Part shown: positions 1 through 7,388 of the stretch, in pieces
Layout: each line of letters begins with the position of its first letter
Position numbering within the stretch: the first letter of the stretch is position 1
Assembly: GCA_937901905.1 (NCBI GenBank)
Contig: CALDIF010000039.1
Coordinates: 1 to 9,760, forward strand
DNA from: an uncultured Porphyromonadaceae bacterium
Lineage (GTDB): Bacteria > Bacteroidota > Bacteroidia > Bacteroidales > Muribaculaceae
DNA: 9,760 nucleotides
Direction: 5' to 3'
Program-made: the position numbers and the translations under genes
The notes under the pieces: generated by a model
What the model saw: only the letters and a program-made list of their open reading frames with translations
The model's database searches: none
What the model was told of the DNA's origin: nothing

Positions 1-2160
1 GTAGAGGGTGTAACTCGCCACGTTGGCGGCAGGTGTGGCATCGGTCCACACAGCCCTGAAACTGCTGCTCGTGACCGCTTGTGCCTCGGTCAACTCGGGC
101 ACGGCTTTCTCGAGAGCCGCCGTACCGCTCACGGCAACAGTCACGCTCTCGGCTCCGGTGCTGCTCAAGGTGACAGTCGCGCTATGGTCACCGGGCGCTG
201 TGGGCGAGTAGGTCACCGTGACTGTGGCACCGCTCGTCGCGGCAGCCGCCGTGATAGTGGTGGGTGACACCGTGAGGACGTTATCGCCGCTGATGGCGAC
301 ACCGACCTCGCCGGTGAGGTTGGCACCGGTCACGGTGAATGTGCGGGTGATGGTGGCTCCCACGGTCACATTGTCGAACGCTATCAACGACTCGCTCACT
401 CGCAGGGTGGGACCAGTAGGCAAGGTCACCTCCTTGACCGTGCTCCACTCGCTCTCGCTCTTGTCGGCATTGCTGTTGTATATCGCCTTGACCTTGAACT
501 CGTAGGTGTTACCCGGGGTGAGGTTGTTAACGGTGTATTCCGTTCCGGTAATGCCGGTCACGGTCAGTCCGCCATCATCGGCATTGCCGCCGGTCGAAAC
601 ACGCCGCGGAGCGTTGCTCGAAGTTACCATTTTGTAGATTTGTGGCAGGCGCATCGTGCTACTCACTGTGGTTGAGGTGGTATAGTTGACGAAGCGTGGA
701 CTGGCCACATTGTACAAGATGCGACCGTAACTGCCTGTGGTGATGGTTGCTTTTTCTGACACTATAGACACGGTGATGTCGGTTGCCGACGTGCTTGACG
801 AGAGGCTCTTGTTCGCGGTGGCGCGCAAGTATGAACCGTCACTGAACTTGAAATGCCAAGCACTGCTGCTGCCCTCAAGGGTGAACACACTCACATCGGT
901 GCCGGCAATGTCAATTTGATCGTTCTCAATGTCTACACTTGCGGGACTCAAATAAGTTCCGTTAAAGCCTGCCGCCGCTTTCCCCGCAGTGCCGTCAACG
1001 ATGATGATTTTGTCACCGTCGGCGAGGTCGGCAGCGTCGGTCACGAGGGCAAAGATGTCGCTCTCGCCGGCTACGCTCTTTTTGTTGACGTAAAGAGTGT
1101 AACTTGCCACGGCACCGGCTTCGCTGCCATCGGTCCACGATGCCTTGAAACTCTCGGTCGTGACGGCACTCGCGTCGTCAAGCACCGGTGTAGCCGTTAC
1201 TAACGGTGCTGCTGTGGCATTTCCCGAGAGGGTTACTGTGACATCGTCGGCACCGGTGCTGCTCAGTGTGAGCGTTGCCGTGTGGGTGCCGGCTGCGGTC
1301 GGGTTGTAGGTTACGGTGAGTGTTGCCTGGTTGCTGCTGTCGCGTGTGATTGTTGAGGGACAAGAGAACATGCCGGCATCGGTGCCGGTGATGTTCACGC
1401 TGATGTCGGCTGTGAGATTCTCGTATAACACCGTTATCTCGCTCGTGCTCGACTGTCCGACGTAGGCTGCAAACTCTGCCGTCTCGTCGGCAACAATTAT
1501 AGGTTGGTGATTGGCGGTATCGTAGAGGGTGTGTACACTCTCGGTATTGCTCCAATCACTCATGCTATGCTCTTCGTCGCTCGTTGCCGGGATAGCACGC
1601 ACCTTGAACGTGTAGTCGGTGTCATCAACGAGGTCGGTCACGTTGTAAGTAGTGCCGGTAATGCCCGTGATGGTGCGTGACGTGGCGGTGGCTCGACGCG
1701 GTGCGCTGCTCGACGCGTCGCCCGAGTAGATGCTCGCGCTGCTCAACCACACGCGCTTGCCGCTGCTGACCGATGCTATGGTCACCGTGCTTGACGATGA
1801 CGTGATGCCGGTGAACACGGCGGTGTACTCGGCATCGCTGCTAGTCAGGGTGAAATTCCGGCTCGCGCTGCCGAGACTGATTGTCATGCTCACGTTGGTG
1901 TCGGTGTTGTAGGCTCGTGCAGTGACCTTGACGGTTATAGTGCCCGCCGATGAGTCGAAACTCGGACTGGTCACCGACCCTGTTCGGTTTGATGAGCCCA
2001 GGCGAGTATAACCGCTGTCGTTGTTGGTATAACCACTTGTCGTCCATGATGTCGATGAGGTGAAGTCCTCGGTGAGTAGGGCAGTGCTGCTCCCTTCGAC
2101 GGGATTGATTTGCAACTCGTAGGTCGCGGCGTTTGCCACGCTGCTCCAACTTGCGGTAAA
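1..2160 (-). repeat. Repeated FN3 plus Ig/ASH module, about 363 codons per unit
   Basis: Within the interrupted protease gene, DNA at 1-63 closely matches 1090-1152 (gtagagggtgtaact against gtaaagagtgtaact, then further matches), a period of 1089 nt. In protein terms the FN3 start (SFKASWTDG at residue 897 on, SFRAVWTDA at 1260 on) and the Ig-domain end (LSSTGA-DVTV-LSG near 859-873, LSSTGA-SVTV-VSG near 1225-1239) recur at 363-366 residues. A first, more diverged unit starts near residue 547. The domains inserted in the FN3 folds of units 1 and 2 are not alike, so only the FN3 halves and Ig domains are repeated. Confidence 0.8.
628..1053 (-). other. Lectin-like beta domain apparently inserted within an FN3 fold
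   Basis: Residues about 930-1071 of the interrupted protease read FALVTDAADLADGDKIIIV at the start, a YLRATANKSL-type centre, then LYNVASPRFVNY and LPQIYKM at the end. I recognise this pattern from an uncharacterised beta domain common in secreted Bacteroidales proteins; a lectin-like role is a guess. The FN3 strands before it (ESFKASW, ASYTLYV) and after it (TVNNLTPGNTYEFKVKAIY) look like two halves of one FN3 domain. Confidence 0.6.
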
Positions 2161-3003
2161 CCCACTTGATGTGACGTCGGTCGCCGTATTGAGTGCCGGA
2201 GCGTCAAGTGGGTCGGTCTCTCCACGCATGTACCAGAACGACACGCTCTTGTCACTACTGTTGATATTAATCTCGGTGAGAGGTTGACCCATATACCCGG
2301 CACCGCCACTCGCCAACGAGCCGCTTGCCGTCATGTTGAGTTGTGCTGCCGGCGTACTGGTGTCGCTGAGTTCGTGGTTTGTCTCGCCGAAGCAGTCTTT
2401 GGTCTCGTTGGAGGTGCTCAACTCGTTGTCGGCGGGTATAACCGTGAATAACTGTATCGCTTGGTTGTTGGGCGTGTTAGCACTCCATCGGCTCGCGATG
2501 TAGGTGAGGTGCAGCACGAGCATTCCCTCGTCCTTGATATAAGCGTCCCAACCGCTCTTGACACGGTTCTCAAGGTAATAACACTCATTGCTGTTGAGCG
2601 GACTTGTCACCTTGTAAGACACGTCGTTGCCGGTGTTCCACTTGGGTAGGGTGTATAGGTGGTTCTCAACGGGAGTGGAAGGCGTGTGCCAGCCCATGAA
2701 TTCCTTCTCGTAACTGTTGTAGCCGATAGGGGTGTAACCGTCGTTGTTATATGAGCCGCTACACATGATGTCCCAGTTACCCATGCCGTAGTAGTCGTTC
2801 TCGTAGGTCGTTTCATAGAAGTCGGGCAAGCCCATACAGTGACCGAACTCGTGGCAGAAGGTTCCCACACCGTCAAGTTGGGTTTCGCTGTCACCGTTTA
2901 ACTCGTTGAATACGGCAAATTTGTCGATTTTCTTGCCGTTGCGGGTGCGTGCTCCTGTTCCGTCACCGTACTGCTTGCCGGCAGTGAGATTCCACTGGCA
3001 GGG

Positions 3004-3006
3004 TCA
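3004..3006 (-). other. In-frame UGA at a conserved tryptophan position
   Basis: The minus strand reads GAG CAG ATT TGA CCC TGC CAG TGG, i.e. E-Q-I-stop-P-C-Q-W. The paralogue reads D-S-V-W-P-C-Q-W at the same place (Trp262). One G-to-A change in TGG explains it. The stop is followed by C, a context known to terminate weakly in E. coli. I see no selenocysteine signal and no reason to expect one at a Trp site. Confidence 0.95.
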
Positions 3007-3922
3007 AATCTGCTCGTCGACACCGGTCTGTGCCTCGCCACCGCCGGCATACACCACGATACACACGTCGGCCTCGCCGTCGTTGTCGTTGTCGTAGTTT
3101 GCCCAGTTGATGTCGTTACCCGCCTTGTCGATAGCATCGCCCACCATCTTGGCGACACCCACGTCGTCGCCGTTGCTGTCGTTGCCGCCATAGGTAGCGC
3201 GAGTGCCACTCAGCGGGTAGGGTCCGTACACATCATACTGCGGTCCGTATTGTCCGTTACTCTGGTCGTAGAAGTATTTGTAAGCACTCTTCTCGGTTGT
3301 TGAGGTGTATTGGGTGACAAACGCGCTCTTGCTGTTCTTGAACGACACGTTGCTGTATTCCACCAATATCACGGGTATTTTGGGTGTGCCGGTTTGAGGA
3401 ACCTCCGGATCACCGGCGGCGCGTCGCGGACCGTTGCCGCCACCGGCGGTGTGTAGCCGTCGCGCCATGTTGCGCGCGGCATTTTCTTGCCCGGCGCGAA
3501 CACGTGGCGATGCAGCCTTGATGGCACTTACAGTCATCATGTCGCGGTTCATGTTCAAGAATGACAGTTCGCCCACACTGCGGTTAGAGGCGCTGTGGGC
3601 AATTACTGCGCTTGCACCGCTTGCCGTGCGATAAACGTAGTCTCCGTTAGAGGCTTGCATTGTCGGTAAGCCATCATCGGTAACCCACGTGTGATGCCAC
3701 TCATCACCTGCCATACGCAGTGAGATGGTGGTGCCGTCACTCTGGGTCACGGTCTTGGTTAAGCCCGGTTTGACGGGTACTGCGCCTGCCGTTGCCCACG
3801 CGAGGGCAGCAACAAGCACCGTAAATAACAGTTTTTTCATAATTATCAGGTTTTGTTATAGGTTTTCAGATGTACGGTCAATTCGGAACATAGTGCAAAT
3901 TGATGTGATTTTGTAAAGTTTG

Positions 3923-3953
3923 CAAATGTACTGAATAATTATTAAACATCAAA
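3923..3953 (-). promoter_or_regulatory. Bacteroidetes-type promoter of the interrupted M6 protease
   Basis: On the minus strand the -33 element TTTG lies at 3953-3950 and the -7 element TACATTTG at 3930-3923, separated by 19 nt. This fits the Bacteroidetes primary sigma consensus TTTG-N19..21-TAnnTTTG. It predicts a leader of roughly 75 nt before the ATG at 3840. The leader has no Shine-Dalgarno sequence; the bases before the start (CCTGATAATT) are A/T-rich as usual in this phylum. An intact promoter argues that the gene was recently functional. Confidence 0.8.
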
Positions 3954-3970
3954 ATCAAAACGCAAGGTGA

Positions 3971-4062
3971 TACTGCATCTTCCTATATTTCGCCCTCACG
4001 GGCTGTCCGTGGGTCACGCTGCGCTCCACCCTCGGTTTCCTATACCTTGCCCCCGCAGGGCA
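3971..4062. repeat. Three-hairpin intergenic repeat element, copy 1
   Basis: Three stem-loops lie in a row: GCCC/GGGC (3992-3995, 4000-4003); CCGTGGGT/ACCCTCGG (4007-4014, 4028-4035, one mismatch); and TGCCC/GGGCA (4048-4052, 4058-4062). The middle hairpin carries the 14-nt core CGCTGCGCTCCACC at 4017-4030, which occurs again inverted at 8783-8796. The layout resembles REP-like palindromic intergenic repeats. It lies between the terminator-like hairpin of one protease gene and the promoter of the next. No coding function is seen. Confidence 0.65.
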
Positions 4063-4067
4063 TGACA

Positions 4068-4113
4068 ATAACACGGGCGAGGTCGTCGAACTTGACGACC
4101 TCGCCCGTGTTAT
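4068..4113 (-). terminator. Long perfect hairpin after the intact M6 protease gene, probable terminator
   Basis: Positions 4068-4087 and 4094-4113 are exact 20-nt reverse complements around a 6-nt loop (GAACTT on the plus strand). The hairpin begins 26 nt after the stop codon of the M6 gene, the right place for a transcription terminator. The U-tract after the stem on the minus strand is poor (TGTCAT), so termination may be weak or the hairpin may protect the mRNA 3' end. Because it is symmetric it would also fold in plus-strand transcripts. Confidence 0.6.
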
Positions 4114-4139
4114 ATAAGGGCTTTATGTTTCTCAAGATG

Positions 4140-7100
4140 TTATTCTTCCTCGTGGCGAGGAGCATTAAAGCCCTCTTGCGTGAGGATATAGTCAAGAATA
4201 ACGTTAACATCGGCAACGTTGACCTTGGTATCGCGGTTCACGTCGTACTGATGATATTCCGTAGGATCTTGCTCGGTAGTCGTGAACTCTGCCGGTTCGC
4301 TCCAATCGCCGGTGACACCGTCGGTGTATACGGCTTGCACTTGATAGGTGTAAGTGCGACCCGGAGCGAGTCCCTCTAAGGTGTAGTGGTCGTCGGTGAT
4401 GCCGGTGATGTCAATCACCTCGTCGTCAATCTTGTTTACGCGCTTGCGTGCACCTGACGTTGTCGCTTCGCTATCGCTCTCGATGTGAGATGTAGCGTGC
4501 AAATTGTAACTCACTACGTTGTCCACTGCGGTCCAACGTGCGGTGAACGTGGTGGCTGTGATGTCGTCGTCGCTGCTCTCGATGATGTCGGGCACGTTGT
4601 GCTCGATGGGAGCCGGAACGATGGTGGCGGTGACAGGGATTACCGTGTTGTCAATGCCGTCGTGCATCAGGGTGATGTTACCCGCGTAGTCGCCGAGCGA
4701 CAATGCCTCGGTGTCAATCGTTACACTCAACGTACCGCCTGTTGGGGGCAAGAATGTGCCGGCAGGTGTTACCTCGGCACCTTCAATGACGAGTCCGTCA
4801 TCGGCGAGCACGGTAATCTCGGTTGTCAGGTCGGTACCCGTCACCTCAACGCTGAGCGGGTCAACCGTCGCGCCCGCGGTGACTTCACCGAACTCAAGCG
4901 TTGTCGGGTTTGCACTGATTGCCGGGTTAGGAGTGACCTCGTCTTGCAATGTGGTAACGTGTGAACCCTCGACCCACTCACTCTCGCTGTCGTCGGCATA
5001 GATGGCCTTGACCGCGTAGGCATACTCGGTATCGGCAGTCAAACCCTCGACAGTGTATTGAGTGTCGGTGATGTCGGTAATCATGCGACTGCTCTCGTCA
5101 CCTGTCTCGCTCGCGCGACGCGGCGCATTGTCGGCGACTGTGCCGGCATACAACTTGAGGTCGGTGATAATCATACGACTGCGATTGGCCGTGTTGGCAA
5201 ACTTGACTTTGCCACCGCTCGTGCATGCGAGTGAAGCGGTGAATGTTTGCTCGGTGCCGTCGGTCACGGTGAAGTTCTCGGTGTTGTTGCCCACGCTCAC
5301 TGTGATCGGTACATTGGTGTCGGTGTTGTAGCACTTGGCTGTGAATACGGCGGTGACCGTTGTCACGCCGGCGGGCAATGTCAGTGCGGGCGATGTGAGA
5401 TAGCCTGTGCCGGCACTCTTACCCACGCGAATGCCACCCGAGTCCTTGTATAGAGTGGAACCGGTCCAACCGGCATTCTCCATGTACATGTCGAGCGAAC
5501 TGCTGATGTCGTTATTGGCTGCACCGTTGAACTTGGTGGTGGGGAATGACTCGGAGAGCAGCAGGGTCACTGCGTCGGGGTCGTATTTCCCGACACGCAG
5601 GGTGTAACTCTTGATGTTCTCGGCAGGTGTTTCATCGGTCCACTGTGCGGTGAACGAGTTGGCGGTAATGCCGATTGCCTCGCCCGGTACGGGAGGATAG
5701 GTTTCCAACGGCGGCTCATCAGCCTTCATATACCACAGGGTTGTAGTGCCGTCCGCGTAGTTAATCTCGGTGAGCGGTTGTCCCATGTACGAGCCGGTAA
5801 ACACCTTTGCAGCCGGAGTACTCCGGTCGGTCAACTCATGGTTATCCGTTCCGAACAGGTCACCTGACAGTGATGAGTGAGAAAGCGTGTTGTCGGCGGG
5901 AATGATGGTCATGCGCTGCTTGCTGGCAGTGTTGTTGACCGTGTTGTTGTCCCAATAGGTTTGTGCGAACGTCACGTGGGTCACCAACAGACCGTCGTCC
6001 TTGATATAAGCGTCCCAACCCTGGCGCTTGCGAGTTTCCAACACATAGTACTCGTTGGTGTCCTTAGTGTTGGTCATCTTGATTGCCACCTCGCTCGCGT
6101 CATTCACGTTGTTGGTGTAGGGCAGGGTATACCGGGTGTTCTCCTTGGGGGTGACATAGTCGAGCCAGCCCATGAAGTTCTTTTCGTAGGCGCTGTAGCC
6201 GATGGGGGTGTTGCCGTCGTTGTTATAGCAACCGTAGTCCATCAACGACCATGAGTCCATGCCGAAGTTGGGGTTGTTGGTGTTGCGAGTGTCATAAAAG
6301 TCGGGCAGACCCAGGCAGTGGCTGAACTCGTGGCACACGGTGCCTATACCGTCGAGCACGCTCGAACTGTCGCTGCTGCCGTTCAACTCGTTGAACACGG
6401 CGAACTTGTCAATCGTGATGCCGTTGTAGGTGAGGGACTTGCCGTAATCGCTGCTTGTGAGATCCCACTGGCAGGGCCACACGCTGTCGGGCACAATACC
6501 GTAAGCCTGTGCCTCGCCAACGCCGGCATACACCACGATAACAACGTCACACTCGCCGTCGCCGTCACCGTCGTACAGCGTCCAGTCAATCCGGTCCTTC
6601 ATGGCGACACATGCCTCGCCCACCATGGTGCCGACACCCTTGTCATAGCCATAGGAGTCGTTGCCACCATAGGTTGCACGAGACTTGGTGAGTGTCACGG
6701 GACCGTACACATCGAAGTGGGGGTCGTACAGGTTCTTGCTCTGGTCAAGGAAGTACTGGCGTGCACTCGCTTCGCCTGTCTCATATTGCTTCTTGAACAC
6801 GTCAAGACCGTGGTTGCTCTTGAATTTGACTTCATCATTGTATTGCACGAGAATCACCGGAATGCGGTTGGTTCCCATTGTGGGCGTTTGACCCGCCCTG
6901 CGAGCCACTGCGGCGCGCGCGCGACGTGACTCGGACGCACTTGTCTCAATCGCTGTCATCGTTAACTTGTCGCGATTGGTGGCAACAAATTGTTGCTCGG
7001 CTGCGTCACGGCCGGCTGCGTCATGGGCGCGCACGGCGGTGATGCCGTTTGCGTCGCGATAATAGAAGTTGCCGTCATCAGCGCGTGCAACGGTGAGACC

Positions 7101-7262
7101 GTCGGTCGTGAGCACGCTGTGATGCCACTCGTCGCCCGCTGCGGTGACGGTGATTGTCGTGCCATCGCTTTGTGTGACCGTTTGAGTCCCACGTTTGGCA
7201 GGCACTGCGCCCGCGGTGACGGCAAGTGCCGTTGCAAGCGTCATTGCGATTAGTTTCTTCAT
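4140..7262 (-). CDS. Secreted M6 family metalloprotease with FN3, Ig-like and dockerin-like domains
   Basis: A 1040-aa exported zinc endopeptidase of the immune-inhibitor-A-like M6 family, ending in TAA. The signal peptide is MKKLIAMTLATALAVTAGA (1-19). The propeptide (about 20-130, with the GDEWHH motif typical of this family) ends in an Arg-rich linker (RRARAAVARR, 113-122). The catalytic domain (about 132-510) has the acidic DGDGDGECD loop (231-239), WPCQW (262-266), the zinc motif HEFSH (311-315) with Asp321 the likely third ligand, and WSLM (338-341) as Met-turn candidate. Then follow FN3 (about 527-772, split by a jellyroll-like insert at about 570-710), an Ig/ASH-like domain (779-884), FN3 (890-996) and one dockerin-like loop (1007-1018). 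No lipobox and no recognisable type IX sorting domain are seen. I chose the ATG at 7262, not 7349, because it starts a classic signal peptide and the promoter lies between them. The substrate is unknown. Confidence 0.93.
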   Translation of the reverse strand: MKKLIAMTLATALAVTAGAVPAKRGTQTVTQSDGTTITVTAAGDEWHHSVLTTDGLTVARADDGNFYYRDANGITAVRAHDAAGRDAAEQQFVATNRDKLTMTAIETSASESRRARAAVARRAGQTPTMGTNRIPVILVQYNDEVKFKSNHGLDVFKKQYETGEASARQYFLDQSKNLYDPHFDVYGPVTLTKSRATYGGNDSYGYDKGVGTMVGEACVAMKDRIDWTLYDGDGDGECDVVIVVYAGVGEAQAYGIVPDSVWPCQWDLTSSDYGKSLTYNGITIDKFAVFNELNGSSDSSSVLDGIGTVCHEFSHCLGLPDFYDTRNTNNPNFGMDSWSLMDYGCYNNDGNTPIGYSAYEKNFMGWLDYVTPKENTRYTLPYTNNVNDASEVAIKMTNTKDTNEYYVLETRKRQGWDAYIKDDGLLVTHVTFAQTYWDNNTVNNTASKQRMTIIPADNTLSHSSLSGDLFGTDNHELTDRSTPAAKVFTGSYMGQPLTEINYADGTTTLWYMKADEPPLETYPPVPGEAIGITANSFTAQWTDETPAENIKSYTLRVGKYDPDAVTLLLSESFPTTKFNGAANNDISSSLDMYMENAGWTGSTLYKDSGGIRVGKSAGTGYLTSPALTLPAGVTTVTAVFTAKCYNTDTNVPITVSVGNNTENFTVTDGTEQTFTASLACTSGGKVKFANTANRSRMIITDLKLYAGTVADNAPRRASETGDESSRMITDITDTQYTVEGLTADTEYAYAVKAIYADDSESEWVEGSHVTTLQDEVTPNPAISANPTTLEFGEVTAGATVDPLSVEVTGTDLTTEITVLADDGLVIEGAEVTPAGTFLPPTGGTLSVTIDTEALSLGDYAGNITLMHDGIDNTVIPVTATIVPAPIEHNVPDIIESSDDDITATTFTARWTAVDNVVSYNLHATSHIESDSEATTSGARKRVNKIDDEVIDITGITDDHYTLEGLAPGRTYTYQVQAVYTDGVTGDWSEPAEFTTTEQDPTEYHQYDVNRDTKVNVADVNVILDYILTQEGFNAPRHEEE
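4176..4241 (-). other. Single dockerin-like calcium-binding loop at the protease C terminus
   Basis: Residues 1007-1028 read YDVNRDTKVNVADVNVILDYIL (from Tyr1006). Asp1007, Asn1009, Asp1011, Asn1015 and Asp1018 occupy loop positions 1, 3, 5, 9 and 12 of a dockerin type I / EF-hand-like calcium site, followed by the hydrophobic helix. Only one repeat is present; cellulosomal dockerins carry two. A 12-residue acidic tail ends the protein. Confidence 0.75.
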
Positions 7263-7317
7263 AAAATCTGTCTTAATTGTTATTAAGGTTTTAATGGTTG
7301 AGTTCTTTAAAGTGCTG

Positions 7318-7350
7318 CAAAGGTAATATTTTATTTTGAATAAATTCATT
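7318..7350 (-). promoter_or_regulatory. Promoter of the intact M6 protease gene
   Basis: The minus strand has a good -7 element TACCTTTG at 7325-7318. With a 21-nt spacer the -33 position reads AATG (7350-7347), a weak match to TTTG. The predicted leader is about 50 nt, has no Shine-Dalgarno sequence, and contains a small palindrome CTTAAT-N4-ATTAAG (7272-7287) just before the start codon. Confidence 0.65.
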
Positions 7351-7388
7351 AATATCCGTTTAAACCGATAATTTTATTTGGTGGGAGT

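Larger units (their letters stand above)
1..3840 (-). pseudogene. Secreted M6 family metalloprotease, interrupted by one in-frame UGA; 3' end outside window
   Basis: This is a tandem paralogue of the protease encoded at 4140-7262. Codons 1-20 form a signal peptide (MKKLLFTVLVAALAWATAGA). A propeptide follows, ending in a basic linker (GPRR, residues 137-140). The M6 catalytic domain starts near 153 and carries an acidic loop (NDNDGEAD, 251-258), the zinc motif HEFGH (330-334) followed by CMGLPD, and a WDIM Met-turn candidate (356-359). Codon 279 is TGA, where the paralogue has the Trp of WPCQW; all other codons down to position 1 (1280 in total) are open. Downstream come FN3 (about 547-772, with a jellyroll-like insert), an Ig/ASH-like domain (780-877), FN3 (about 885-1140, with a lectin-like insert), a second Ig/ASH-like domain (1141-1240) and the start of a third FN3. 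Normal translation would stop at 278 aa, before the zinc motif, giving an inactive product. Recent nonsense mutation, sequence error and read-through are all possible. The family call is firm; the functional state is not. Confidence 0.85.

Noticed and set aside
3004..3006. Genome-wide reassignment of UGA to Trp
   Set aside because: fmt ends in UGA with a second in-frame UGA one codon later, and Trp in all genes is encoded by TGG.
3004..3006. Selenocysteine codon
   Set aside because: The aligned residue in the paralogue is Trp, not Cys, and I saw no bacterial SECIS-like hairpin just after the UGA.
6318..6929. Plus-strand open frame of 203 codons, and similar ones at 4485-4964 and 853-1203
   Set aside because: They lie fully inside the well-supported minus-strand protease genes, show no recognisable domain, and arise from GC-rich codons with few stops on the opposite strand.
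7263..7349. Upstream ATG at 7349 as start of the intact M6 protease
   Set aside because: The extra 29 residues are AT-rich, precede a classic signal peptide, and cover the -7 promoter element and leader.
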